64,000 nucleotides of DNA from Mesorhizobium huakuii (GTDB taxonomy: Bacteria > Pseudomonadota > Alphaproteobacteria > Rhizobiales > Rhizobiaceae), in NCBI RefSeq assembly GCF_014189455.1, contig NZ_CP050296.1, positions 4,770,001 through 4,834,000 of the forward strand, in the 5' to 3' direction. Position 1 is the stretch's first letter; each line of letters starts with the position of its first letter. A program made the position numbers and the translations under genes. Of this stretch, positions 43,516 to 52,722 are shown piece by piece. Under the pieces are notes generated by a model, which saw only the letters and a program-made list of their open reading frames with translations, had not been told where the DNA came from and made no database searches.

Positions 43516-44412
43516 ATGGATACCGAGAACCTGCGCAGTTTCCTGGAGGTTGCCGAGCATGGCAGCTTCACCGTCGCGGCCAGCCGGCTCAACCTTGCGC
43601 AATCCACCGTCAGCGCGCGGATCAGGGGATTGGAGGAGCAGTTGGGGCGCCGGCTTTTCGTGCGCGACCGCGATGGCGTCACGCTGACGCCGGCCGGCCG
43701 GCAGTTCCTGCCGCACGCCTCCTCCATCACCCGCACCTGGGAGCAATCGAGGCAGGACATCGCCGTTCCCGATGGCTATGAGAGCCTGCTGCGGCTGACC
43801 GCTCCCGCCTATCTGTGGGAGCGCATCACCTCGCCATGGGTCGAGTGGATGCGCGCCAAGCGGCCGAACGTGGCGCTGCGGCTCGAGGGCAGTTTTCCGG
43901 ACCTGGCGATCGACCAGCTGGCCGAAGGCCTGCTCGACATCTGCATCCTCTATCTGCCGCGCCCGCATCCCGGCATCGTCTATGAGACGCTTGCCGTCGA
44001 TCAGGTCGTGCTGGTCCAGCATGCGGCGCAGACCAAGCCATGGACCGAAAACTACATCCTGATGGACTGGGGGCTCGAATTCCGCATCGAGCACGATCGC
44101 GCCTTTGCCGGCATGGTCAAACCGGCCATTTCGGCGGGGCTGGTCTTCATCGGGCTGCAGCACGTGCTGTCACAGCAAGCGGCCGCCTACCTGCCGCTCA
44201 GCGCCGTCAGCGGCCATATCGAACGCGGCGAGATGCGGCGCATCGACAACGCGCCGGTGTTCCAGCGGCCGATCTATCTCGCCTATCCCTCGAACCCCGT
44301 CTCTTCCGATGTGCTCGACGTCGCGCTGACGGGCTTGCGCTCGCTGGCCAAGGGCTGGACCAGCGAACAGGGTTTCTCGGAAGGCGACCGCTCCTGGGCA
44401 TGGCCGGCCTGA
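43516..44412 (+). CDS. LysR-family transcriptional regulator
   Basis: 298 residues. N-terminal HTH (LRSFLEVAEHGSFTVAASRL, then LAQSTVSARIRGLEEQLGRRLF). The C-terminal effector domain is typical. Start ATG 43516 with GAGG eight bases upstream. Divergent from binding-protein gene 1 and convergent with the ATPase gene (23-base gap), so it most likely regulates the binding-protein gene and perhaps the transporter. The effector is unknown. Confidence 0.87.
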   Translation: MDTENLRSFLEVAEHGSFTVAASRLNLAQSTVSARIRGLEEQLGRRLFVRDRDGVTLTPAGRQFLPHASSITRTWEQSRQDIAVPDGYESLLRLTAPAYLWERITSPWVEWMRAKRPNVALRLEGSFPDLAIDQLAEGLLDICILYLPRPHPGIVYETLAVDQVVLVQHAAQTKPWTENYILMDWGLEFRIEHDRAFAGMVKPAISAGLVFIGLQHVLSQQAAAYLPLSAVSGHIERGEMRRIDNAPVFQRPIYLAYPSNPVSSDVLDVALTGLRSLAKGWTSEQGFSEGDRSWAWPA

Positions 44413-44435
44413 GGTAGCCGGCCGGCGATGGCTTG

Positions 44436-46478
44436 CTATGCCGGCTCGGTTACGGCCGCCTTCTGCAGCCTGGCCAGTTCCGGGTAGGGGATGTGGCAGC
44501 GGATCGAGTGTCCGGGCTGCGCCTCGGCCAGCGGCGGCTCCTGCTGCTCGCAGATCGGGCCGATCTTGCGCGGGCAGCGTGTGTTGAAGACGCAGCCCGG
44601 GGGCGGGTTGGTGGCGCTGGGGATCTCGCCGTCGAGCCGGATGCGCGCCGTCTCGGTCTGGTCGAGCTTGGGCACGGCCGACAGCAGCGCTTCGGTATAG
44701 GGATGATGCGGACCGGAAAAGACTTCCTCCGATGGCCCGATCTCCATGATGCGTCCGAGATAGAGCACGGCGATCTTGTCGGAGAGGTAACGCACCACGC
44801 CAAGGTCATGCGAGATGAAGATGTAGCTGACGTCCTCCTTGGATTGCAGATCGGCAAGCAGGTTGAGGATCGCCGCCTGGACGGAGACGTCGAGCGCCGA
44901 GGTCGGCTCGTCGCAGACGACGATGCGCGGATCGCCGGCGAAGGCGCGCGCAATGGCGACGCGCTGCTTCAGGCCGCCCGAGAGCTGGCGCGGCTTGACG
45001 GCCAGATGCCGGTCGGTGAGGCGCACCGAGCGGACGAGGTCGTCGAGCCGCGTCTCCTGCGCCTTGCCGGAGAGGCCGGCCAGCCGCTTCAAGGCGCGGC
45101 CGAGGATGTGGCGGATCGAATGCGAGCGGTTGAGCGCGGAGTCCGGGTTCTGGAAGACGATCTGCATCGCCTTGACCTGGTCGTCGCCACGGTTCTCCAG
45201 CTTCGGTGCCAGCGCCTTGCCCTCGAGCTCGATGGTGCCGCCGTCATCGGGCGGCACAAGGCCGAGCAGCAGCCTGGCGAAGGTGGTCTTGCCGCTGCCG
45301 GATTCGCCGACCAGCGCCAGCGTCTCGCCGGGCCTGAGATCGAGCGAGACATCTTTCACCGCGCGCAAGGGGTGGCCATGGCTGGCATAGGTCTTGTTCA
45401 GCCCGGCGACACGCAGCACCGGTGCGGTGGCCGGCTTGGGCGCTGTCGCAACATCGCTCGGTGTGGCGCGCGGCAGAGCTTGCGCCTTGTCGTGATGGAA
45501 GCAGCGCGACAGACGCTTGCCGCGCTCGTCACTCAGATCATAGAGCGGTGGCAATTCGGTGCGGCAGCGGTCGTCGGCGAGCGCGCAGCGGTCGGCAAAG
45601 GCGCAACCCTTGATGTCGGCGCCAATGCCGGGCAGGAAGCCCGGAATGGTGTCGAGCCGGCCCTGGTCCTTGCGCTGACCGCCACGCGGCAGGCAGCGGA
45701 GCAGGGCAACCGTGTAGGGATGGCGCGGATCGTTGAAGACGACATCCGTCGGCCCTTCCTCGACCAGCATGCCGGCATAGAGCACGCCGACCCGGTCGCA
45801 CATGTTGGAGACGACAGCGAGGTTGTGGCTGATGAACAGGATCGAGGCCGACAGCTCTTGCCGCAGCTGTGCGATGAGGTCGAGCACCTCGGCTTCGACC
45901 GTCGCATCGAGGCCGGTGGTTGGCTCGTCGAGGATCAGCATCGAGGGATCGTTGGCCAGCGCCATGGCGATCGCCACGCGCTGCTGCATGCCGCCGGAGA
46001 GCTGGTGCGGATAGCGCTGCATGACGCTTGGCGGGTCGGAGATGCGCACGCGGTTGAGCATGGCAATCGCCCGATCGGTCGCCGCCTGGCCCGTTATGCC
46101 GCCAAGCTCGAAGATCTCGGTCAGTTGCCGGCCGATACGGATCGACGGGTTCAACGCCTTGCCGGGATCCTGATAGACCATCGAGACGCTTTCGGCCCGC
46201 GCGCGCCGCAAGGCCTCCGCATCGAGCTTCATGACGTCCTGGCCGTCGAGCGAGATGGCGCCGCCGGATATCGAGCCGTTCCTTGGCAAATAGCGCACGA
46301 CGGTGAGCGCCACGGTGGATTTGCCGCAGCCGGACTCACCGACCAGCCCATAGGCCTCGCCTTGCCTGATGTTGAGGCTGAGATTGCGCAGAACGGCGCG
46401 GTTGCGCCCGGCGACCCGGTAGGCGACCGACAGATCGTGCAGTTCGAGGGCGTTTTCAGCCTTTGCGGAGTTAGTCAT
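44436..46478 (-). CDS. Dipeptide/oligopeptide-type ABC transporter, fused double ATPase
   Basis: 680 residues with two complete nucleotide-binding domains. Half one (about 5-325) has Walker A GESGCGKST, signature LSGGMQQRVAIAMAL and Walker B LDEPTTGLD. Half two (about 350-675) has GESGSGKTT, LSGGLKQRVAIARAF and CDEPTSALD. Each half ends in the oligopeptide-transporter cysteine motif (CAFADRC and CVFNTRCPRKIGPIC). Start ATG 46478 with GGAG upstream, overlapping the permease stop. It energises the importer encoded upstream. Confidence 0.9.
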   Translation of the reverse strand: MTNSAKAENALELHDLSVAYRVAGRNRAVLRNLSLNIRQGEAYGLVGESGCGKSTVALTVVRYLPRNGSISGGAISLDGQDVMKLDAEALRRARAESVSMVYQDPGKALNPSIRIGRQLTEIFELGGITGQAATDRAIAMLNRVRISDPPSVMQRYPHQLSGGMQQRVAIAMALANDPSMLILDEPTTGLDATVEAEVLDLIAQLRQELSASILFISHNLAVVSNMCDRVGVLYAGMLVEEGPTDVVFNDPRHPYTVALLRCLPRGGQRKDQGRLDTIPGFLPGIGADIKGCAFADRCALADDRCRTELPPLYDLSDERGKRLSRCFHHDKAQALPRATPSDVATAPKPATAPVLRVAGLNKTYASHGHPLRAVKDVSLDLRPGETLALVGESGSGKTTFARLLLGLVPPDDGGTIELEGKALAPKLENRGDDQVKAMQIVFQNPDSALNRSHSIRHILGRALKRLAGLSGKAQETRLDDLVRSVRLTDRHLAVKPRQLSGGLKQRVAIARAFAGDPRIVVCDEPTSALDVSVQAAILNLLADLQSKEDVSYIFISHDLGVVRYLSDKIAVLYLGRIMEIGPSEEVFSGPHHPYTEALLSAVPKLDQTETARIRLDGEIPSATNPPPGCVFNTRCPRKIGPICEQQEPPLAEAQPGHSIRCHIPYPELARLQKAAVTEPA

Positions 46479-47349
46479 TGAGCACTCCATGAACGCCGTC
46501 GGCCACCAGATTGACGCCGATCACCAGCGAGGCGATGGCGAGCGCGTCGAACAGCACCGTCCACCAGAAGCCGCCGCCGATCATGCCGTAATTCGAGGAG
46601 ATCGAGAGTCCCCAATCGGGTGACGGTGGCTGGATGCCGAAACCCATGAAGGAGAGCGTGGCGACCGCGAAGATGGCGTAGCCGAGCCGCACGGTGGTCT
46701 CGACCAGGATTGGCGGGATGACGTTGGGCAGGATCTCGACGAACATCGTGTGGAGTGCGCTCTCGTGCCTCAGCTGCGCGGCAGCGACATAATCGAGTTC
46801 GCGCTCGGCCAGCACCGCCGAGCGCACGGTGCGGGCGATGATCGGTGCGAAGCTGAGCCCGATGACGACGATGACGGTGGCCTTGGAGGTGCCGAGCGCG
46901 ACGATGGCGAGCAGCGCGACGATGACCACGGGGATCGCCATGAAGGCTTCCAAGATGCGGCTGACGACATCGTCGACGATGCCGCGGAAATAGCCGGTGA
47001 GCAGGCCAAGGGCGGTGCCGGCAACCGTCGCCAGCAAGGTCGCCAGCGGGGCAACGGTGAGGATATCGCGCGAGCCGACGATGACGCGCGAGAAGACGTC
47101 GCGGCCGATCTGGTCGGTGCCGAACCAATGTTCGCGCGAAGGCGGCGCCAGCGCGTTGATGATGTCGTCGGCAAGCGGGTCATAGGGCGCGAAATGTTCG
47201 CCGAACAGCGCGCAGGCGACCCAGAACAGCACGATGAAGAGGCCGACAAGGAAGGTCCGCGAGCGCAGCAGCGAGAAAAGGACTTCCGCCAGGGGACTGC
47301 GCCGGCGCGTGTCGTCTTGCGGGGGAGAGGTGGTCTGCACGGCGCTCAT
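46471..47349 (-). CDS. ABC transporter permease (DppC-like)
   Basis: 292 residues, about six membrane helices. Family markers are HWFGTDQIGRDVFSRVIVGS (about 72-92) and GYAIFAVATLSFMGFGIQPP near 232. ATG 47349 overlaps the upstream permease stop by ATGA. Confidence 0.9.
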   Translation of the reverse strand: MSAVQTTSPPQDDTRRRSPLAEVLFSLLRSRTFLVGLFIVLFWVACALFGEHFAPYDPLADDIINALAPPSREHWFGTDQIGRDVFSRVIVGSRDILTVAPLATLLATVAGTALGLLTGYFRGIVDDVVSRILEAFMAIPVVIVALLAIVALGTSKATVIVVIGLSFAPIIARTVRSAVLAERELDYVAAAQLRHESALHTMFVEILPNVIPPILVETTVRLGYAIFAVATLSFMGFGIQPPSPDWGLSISSNYGMIGGGFWWTVLFDALAIASLVIGVNLVADGVHGVLND

Positions 47350-48299
47350 TGGTCTGACCCCAGGCGGATGCGCGGATTGAGCACGGAATAGAGGAAGTCG
47401 GCGATCAACGTCGCCACGGCATAGACGATGCCGATCGTGAGGATGCCGGACTCCAGCATCGGAAAGTCCTTGCCGCGCGCGGCGGTGAAGATCAGCGAAC
47501 CAATGCCCTGGTAACGGAACAGCGTCTCGATCACCACCAGGCCGCCGATGAGATAGCCGGTCTGGGTGGCGATGACGGTGATGGTCGGCAGCAGCGCATT
47601 GCGCAGCACATGGCGCCAGATCACCGTGCGCCAGGGCAGACCCTTGAGCACGGCCGTTCGCGTATAATCGGAATCGAGCGCCTCGATCATGCCGGAACGC
47701 GCCATGCGCGCGATGTAGCCGAACAGCACCAGGAACAGCGGCAGCGACGGCAAGATCAGATAGTAGAGCTGGGTGAAGAAGCCGGCATCCTTCGGCCATG
47801 CCGCCGAGATCGGCAGCCAGCGCAGCCAGACGCCGAAGATCAGGATCAGGATGATGCCGGTGACGAATTCCGGCAGCACCGTCACCGACAGGCCGCCAAG
47901 GCTGATGATGCGGTCGAGCGGGCGGTTGAGGTTGAGGGCTGCCACCACGCCGCCGAGAATGCCGATCGGCACCACCAGCACGAAGGCGACCGCCGCCAGC
48001 TTCATCGAATTGCCCAAGGCATCGATGACGAACGGCGCCACCGGCGAGCGGAAGATGTAGGACGTGCCCATATCGCCGCGGACGAAATTCCAGATCCAGG
48101 TCGCATATTGGGTGAGCAGCGGGCGATCGACGCCGAGCGTATGATTGAGCGCGTCGACCGCGCGCTGATCCGCAAACGGCCCCAGGATCGCACGCCCGAC
48201 ATTGCCGGGCAGCACCTGGCCGCCCAGGAACACCATGATGCTCAGCAGGAACAGCGTCACAAGCGACAGGGAAACACGCCGGGCAAAGAAGGAGAGAAT
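47346..48299 (-). CDS. ABC transporter permease (DppB-like), apparent ATT start
   Basis: About 317 residues. The family-typical N-terminus LSFFARRVSLSLVTLFLLSI is encoded only if translation begins at ATT 48299. An excellent AAGGAGG (48313-48307) lies seven bases upstream of that ATT, while the first in-frame GTG (48260) has no ribosome site and would delete most of TM1. Other family strings are NALLPTITVIATQTGYLIGG and the C-terminal YSVLNPRIRLG. Either a true rare ATT initiator or a miscalled ATG. It starts three bases past the molybdoenzyme stop. Confidence 0.85.
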   Translation of the reverse strand: MLSFFARRVSLSLVTLFLLSIMVFLGGQVLPGNVGRAILGPFADQRAVDALNHTLGVDRPLLTQYATWIWNFVRGDMGTSYIFRSPVAPFVIDALGNSMKLAAVAFVLVVPIGILGGVVAALNLNRPLDRIISLGGLSVTVLPEFVTGIILILIFGVWLRWLPISAAWPKDAGFFTQLYYLILPSLPLFLVLFGYIARMARSGMIEALDSDYTRTAVLKGLPWRTVIWRHVLRNALLPTITVIATQTGYLIGGLVVIETLFRYQGIGSLIFTAARGKDFPMLESGILTIGIVYAVATLIADFLYSVLNPRIRLGSDQ

Positions 48300-48301
48300 G
48301 G

Positions 48302-50662
48302 CTAAGCCTCCTTGTGATGGGGCTGCGACCCGGGCAGGCCGGGTACGTCGGCTAAACGCACTGTGGCAGGCGGATCGAACGCTGTCACCGGGGGAACGGC
48401 TCCGTCAAATCGCGACACCTCGACCAGCGTCGAATTGCAGGTCGGCGATTGGGCAAGGCGCGACGTCCCCCGATCAGGCGTCAGCACGTTCGGATTGCCA
48501 TGTTTTTCCAGACTGAGCGACTGTCCCGGCGAGGAGGGGTCGAACCATGCACCGGTGGGCAGCTGGACGACGCCGGGGATCAGGCCATCCGTCAGCACGG
48601 CGCCCGCGAGGCACGCTCCGCGATCGTTGAAGACGCGCACGATGGCTCCGTCGACAATGCCGCGCGCGGCGGCGTCAACAGGGTTGATCCACAGCGGTGC
48701 GCGGCCCGACACCTTGCCCGCCCTGCTGACCGAGCCGTGATCGTACTGGCTGTGCAGCTTGTCGGCGGGCTGCGGGGACAGAAGATGCAGCGGGAACCGG
48801 CTGACAAGCTCGCTGCCCAGCCATTCCCGCGGCTCAAGCCACACGGCATGGCCTGGACAGTCGTCATAACCGAAGGAATTGATCGTCGGCGAGAACAGCT
48901 CTATGCGACCCGACGGCGTCGCCAGCCGATGGCGCTCTGGATCGCCGCGGAAGGAAGCGAGCAGTGTCTGCGACGTCACTTGCCGGACAAGGTCGGCGTG
49001 GCCGTCATGCCAGAAACGATCGAAGGACGGCATCTCGACCCCGGCCGCCTTCGCATTGTCCCTGGCCTGCTCGTAGAGAGCCCGGATCCATTCGCTGGCG
49101 TCGCGCCCTTCGGTGAAGGCTTCGCAGGTGCCGAGCCGCGCCGACAGGTCGGCAAAGATGCGATAGTCGTCGCGTGCCTCCCCAACCGGATCGATCGCTT
49201 GCTTCATAGCGACGACGAGGTTTTCCCGGTTCGAGAAGGCGAGATCGTTTCGCTCCAGCGGTGTGGTGACCGGCAGCACGATGTCGGCATGGCGCGCCGT
49301 CGCCGTCCAGAAGGGCTCGTTGACGATGATGGTTTCAGGACGTTGCCATGCCTCGACCAGCCGGTTCAGATCCTGGTGATGATGGAAGGGATTGCCGCCG
49401 GCCCAGTAGACGAGCTGGATGTCGGGATAGGACATCGTGGCACCGTTGAATTGGAAGGAACCGCCGGGGTTGAGCAGCATGTCGGCCATCCGCGCGACCG
49501 GGATGAAGTCCTGGACCTGGTTCCAGCCTTGCGACACGGATGGCCACCGGAATCCCATCTCCGGCCTTCCGGCGCCATTGGTCGACGAATAGCCGAAGCC
49601 AAGGCCGCCGCCCGGCAATCCGATCTGGCCGAGCAGCGCGGCCAGCGTGATCGCCGCCCAGTAGGGCTGCTCGCCATGGTCGGCGCGCTGCAGCGACCAA
49701 CTGACCATCACCATTGTGCGCTTGGCGGCCATTTCCCTGGCCAGCGCGACGATCCTATCCTGCGCCACGCCGCTCAGGGCGGCAGCCCATGCCGGGCTCT
49801 TCGGCTGGCCGTCGGTTTCTCCCAGGATATAGGCCCGCACGACCTCGAAGCCGGTGCAGTAGCGCGCCAGGAATGCCTGGTCATGACGACCCTCGCTGAG
49901 GAGGACATGGCAGAGAGCCAGCATCAAGGCGGTGTCGCTGTTCGGCCGCAGCGGCAGCCATTCGGTCTCGACGCCGCGCGGCGCGTCATCGCGCACGGGC
50001 GAGACGTTGATCAGCCGGGCGCCGTTGCCGACGGCCTTTTGCAAGGCCGCCGCCGCCTCGTGCCGGGCGGCGCCGCCGCCCTGTATCTGGGCGTTGCGCC
50101 AGGGCAGGCCGCCAAAGGCGATGATCAGTTCGCTGTGCCGTTCGATCCCGTCCCAGGTGGAATGGTTGCCCGTCAGCCCATCGGTCCCGCCAAGCACATG
50201 CGGCAGGATGATCTCGGCCGCGCCGTAGGAATAGCTGAGCACCGAACTCGTATAGCCGCCGATCGTGTTGAGGAAGCGGTGGATCTGGCTTTGCGCATGG
50301 TGAAATCGCCCCGCGCTCGCCCAGCCATAGGAGCCCGCATAGATGGCGCTGTTGCCATGCTCGACGCGGACACGGTCGAGTTCGGCCGCCACAATGTCCA
50401 GCGCCGTCTCCCAGGAGACTTCGACAAAAGCCTCGCTGCCGCGCCCGCCCTTACCGCCGGACCTGTCCCCCTCCAGCCAGCCGCGCCGGATGGCGGGACG
50501 GGAGACACGCAAGTCGCCCTGCACCGTGCCGAGCATGGACTTGCCGATCGGCGATGGATCGGGGTCGCCGCTCCATGGCTCGACGCCGACGAGCCTGCCG
50601 TTCTCGGCACGGATCTCGTAGGTCCCCCAATGCATGGTGGTGAGCAGGGTCTCGGACTCCAT
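48302..50662 (-). CDS. Cytosolic molybdopterin oxidoreductase, BisC/DMSO-reductase type
   Basis: 786 residues of the DMSO reductase family without an N-terminal [4Fe-4S] cysteine motif and without a Tat or Sec signal, so cytosolic. The segment AGSYGWASAGRFHHAQSQ (about 109-126) aligns with the molybdenum-ligand serine region of DMSO/TMAO/biotin-sulfoxide reductases; S116 is the expected ligand. Closest type is biotin- or methionine-sulfoxide reductase (BisC); the physiological S- or N-oxide is unknown. It is encoded immediately upstream of the permeases within the importer operon, suggesting that it acts on the imported compound. Confidence 0.85.
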   Translation of the reverse strand: MESETLLTTMHWGTYEIRAENGRLVGVEPWSGDPDPSPIGKSMLGTVQGDLRVSRPAIRRGWLEGDRSGGKGGRGSEAFVEVSWETALDIVAAELDRVRVEHGNSAIYAGSYGWASAGRFHHAQSQIHRFLNTIGGYTSSVLSYSYGAAEIILPHVLGGTDGLTGNHSTWDGIERHSELIIAFGGLPWRNAQIQGGGAARHEAAAALQKAVGNGARLINVSPVRDDAPRGVETEWLPLRPNSDTALMLALCHVLLSEGRHDQAFLARYCTGFEVVRAYILGETDGQPKSPAWAAALSGVAQDRIVALAREMAAKRTMVMVSWSLQRADHGEQPYWAAITLAALLGQIGLPGGGLGFGYSSTNGAGRPEMGFRWPSVSQGWNQVQDFIPVARMADMLLNPGGSFQFNGATMSYPDIQLVYWAGGNPFHHHQDLNRLVEAWQRPETIIVNEPFWTATARHADIVLPVTTPLERNDLAFSNRENLVVAMKQAIDPVGEARDDYRIFADLSARLGTCEAFTEGRDASEWIRALYEQARDNAKAAGVEMPSFDRFWHDGHADLVRQVTSQTLLASFRGDPERHRLATPSGRIELFSPTINSFGYDDCPGHAVWLEPREWLGSELVSRFPLHLLSPQPADKLHSQYDHGSVSRAGKVSGRAPLWINPVDAAARGIVDGAIVRVFNDRGACLAGAVLTDGLIPGVVQLPTGAWFDPSSPGQSLSLEKHGNPNVLTPDRGTSRLAQSPTCNSTLVEVSRFDGAVPPVTAFDPPATVRLADVPGLPGSQPHHKEA

Positions 50663-50700
50663 GGGACAATGATCAATCGTCCCGCAACGCGAGGCTCCGC

Positions 50701-50768
50701 GTCAGGCCGGCGCGCAGCGCCTTGCCTCGGCCTGACAGCGGAAGCACCAGCCCCCGGAGAGGGCTGGT
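50701..50768. terminator. Two hairpins between binding-protein gene 2 and the molybdoenzyme gene
   Basis: GTCAGGCC...GGCCTGAC (50701-50736) and ACCAGCCC-N7-GGGCTGGT (50746-50768) are both perfect stems without T-runs. They sit where partial read-through would give more binding protein than downstream products. Confidence 0.5.
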
Positions 50769-50797
50769 AGTTGCGGGATGGGCTTGTCTGCCTCCGC

Positions 50798-52462
50798 TTA
50801 GGCCTTCGATGCCTTGTCGAGGAACAGCTGCGACATGGCGGTCGGCTGCACGCCGGCCACGCCTTTGGCCGTCGCCGTCAGGTAGTCGTAGAAATAGCCG
50901 AAGATGACAGGCGTTTCCTCGAGCAGCAGCTTCTGGATCTTGCCGGCGTCAGCCTTCTGCGCCTCTAGGTCGAGCGCGGCGATGTAGCTGTTCGCCAGCG
51001 TGTCGTAGTCCTTGTTCTTGAAGTGCGCGGCGTTCCAGGTGCCGTCGCTCTTCAGCGGTGCGGCAAGGAAAACGTTCGGCACACCACGGTGACCGTAGTC
51101 GGTGATGCCCATCACCGAATCCAGCCAGTTCGATTTGCCGAACACCGCGTCGCCGTAATACGCGCCCTGGTCGAGGATGTTGAGCTCGAGCTCGATGCCG
51201 ATCTCCTTGACCCAGTTCTGGATGAGCTGGGCGTATTCAGGAATTTCCAGATAGCGCTCGGTGGTCAGGGTCACCTTGAAACCCTTGCCGGCGCCGGCTG
51301 CTTCCATCAGCTGCTTGGCCTGCGCTATGTCCTGCTTGCGCTGCGGCACGCTGGTATCGGTCGACGGATAGGCAGGCGCGAACGGGCTGTCATTGCCCGG
51401 CGATGCGCGGCCCTTCATCAGGCCGGCGACCAGCTTGTCGCGATCGAGGCTGAGCGCGATAGCGCGGCGCACGCGCGGGTCCTTGAACGGATCGGAATCG
51501 CAGCGCAGATGCAGTTGCTGGTGCGCGACAGACTTCAGGCTGATGATGTCGATGCTCGGATCGTTGAGCAGTGCCACGCCGGCCAGAACCGGCATCTGGT
51601 TGATGATGTCCACCTGTCCACCCTGCAATGCCAGGATCATCGGCTGCACGTCGGTGAAGAAGGTGAACTCGGTGCGATCCGGCAAGGCCTTCTCGCCCCA
51701 ATAGTCGTCGTTGCGGACGAAGGAGGCGCCGACCTTGGCGGTGTATTTTTCGATCTTGAACGGGCCGGTGCCGTCGAAGCTTTTCTCGTAGTCGCCCTTG
51801 TAGCTCGCCGGGATGATGACGGCGTTGTAATTGTCCGACGACACCATGTAGGGGAAGTTGCCGTTCGGCGCGTCGAGATGGAATTCCACCGTGTAGTCGT
51901 CGACCTTCTTGGTGGCGCCCTTCTGCAGGATGCCGGTGAACACCGACAGGGCATTGGACGAGTTCGCCGGGTCGGCGAGGCGGTCGATGCTGGCCACGAC
52001 GTCGTCGGCCTTCATCTCGCCGCCGGAGTGGAATTTCACACCCTTGCGCAGCTTGAAGGTCCACACCGTGCCGTTGTCGTTCGGCTTCCAGCTCTCGGCC
52101 AGTGCCGGCTTGAGCACGAGGTCCGGGCCATCGACGCAGAGGAATTCGGCAACCTGCTGCATGACCAAAAGGCCGCCGGCGTCGGCGATGGTGACCGGGT
52201 CGATGGCTGCCGCCGGCACGCTGCTGGCGACGCGGATGGTGGCGCCGGCTGCGCCCGCGGCGCGCGCCAGCGACGGCATGCCGCCAAAGCCGGCAGCCGT
52301 GGTGATGCCGCCCAGAAGCGGCAGCGACAGGCCGAGCAGGCTGCCGTGGCGAATGAAGTCGCGGCGGCTGACACGGCCGTCGACGAGACCGTCGATGAGA
52401 TGGTTTTCGAGCGGCGAGCGATTGCGCCGGATCAGGTCGAGAATGCGATAGTTCTTGCTCAT
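50798..52462 (-). CDS. Peptide/opine-type ABC transporter substrate-binding protein (Tat-exported), copy 2
   Basis: 554 residues, SBP family 5, with a twin-arginine signal SRRDFIRHGSLLGLSLPLLGG near residue 32. It is closely similar to the protein at 41741-43399 over its whole length (for example the shared segments LRKGVKFH and YKGDYEK, and YWGEKALPDR). First gene of the importer operon, 135 bases upstream of the molybdoenzyme gene. Ligand unknown; a modified amino acid or small peptide would fit the family. Confidence 0.88.
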   Translation of the reverse strand: MSKNYRILDLIRRNRSPLENHLIDGLVDGRVSRRDFIRHGSLLGLSLPLLGGITTAAGFGGMPSLARAAGAAGATIRVASSVPAAAIDPVTIADAGGLLVMQQVAEFLCVDGPDLVLKPALAESWKPNDNGTVWTFKLRKGVKFHSGGEMKADDVVASIDRLADPANSSNALSVFTGILQKGATKKVDDYTVEFHLDAPNGNFPYMVSSDNYNAVIIPASYKGDYEKSFDGTGPFKIEKYTAKVGASFVRNDDYWGEKALPDRTEFTFFTDVQPMILALQGGQVDIINQMPVLAGVALLNDPSIDIISLKSVAHQQLHLRCDSDPFKDPRVRRAIALSLDRDKLVAGLMKGRASPGNDSPFAPAYPSTDTSVPQRKQDIAQAKQLMEAAGAGKGFKVTLTTERYLEIPEYAQLIQNWVKEIGIELELNILDQGAYYGDAVFGKSNWLDSVMGITDYGHRGVPNVFLAAPLKSDGTWNAAHFKNKDYDTLANSYIAALDLEAQKADAGKIQKLLLEETPVIFGYFYDYLTATAKGVAGVQPTAMSQLFLDKASKA

Positions 52463-52722
52463 GGGTTTAGCCCTTTCCCCTGTTTCTTATGGCTGAAGAT
52501 GCACTTCCGGTTGACGTAATTCCGAGGAGTTCTCCTGTCCCGGCCATCAACGAAGTCGGTCGACCGGGACTGTAGCATGCTGTCTTTTCTGGTCCATCCG
52601 ATCCTTGCGGCGCAGGGGCCAGATTTTCTTGAGGCGATGCTTCCACCCGTCACATCCTGCCGTGGCGATCCAGATCGCTGCGGCGGACCCTTGTTGTTGG
52701 CTAGTCTCCTTCCTTCTCGGTC

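Noticed and set aside
48302..50662. Calling the molybdoenzyme a periplasmic TMAO reductase (TorA) linked to the TMAO genes
   Set aside because: No Tat signal, no torC or torD neighbour, and it is embedded in the peptide-type importer operon about 10 kb from tmoX.
48449..50770. A 773-codon plus-strand frame opposite the molybdoenzyme
   Set aside because: Shadow of a conserved minus-strand enzyme, with no ribosome site and no domain.
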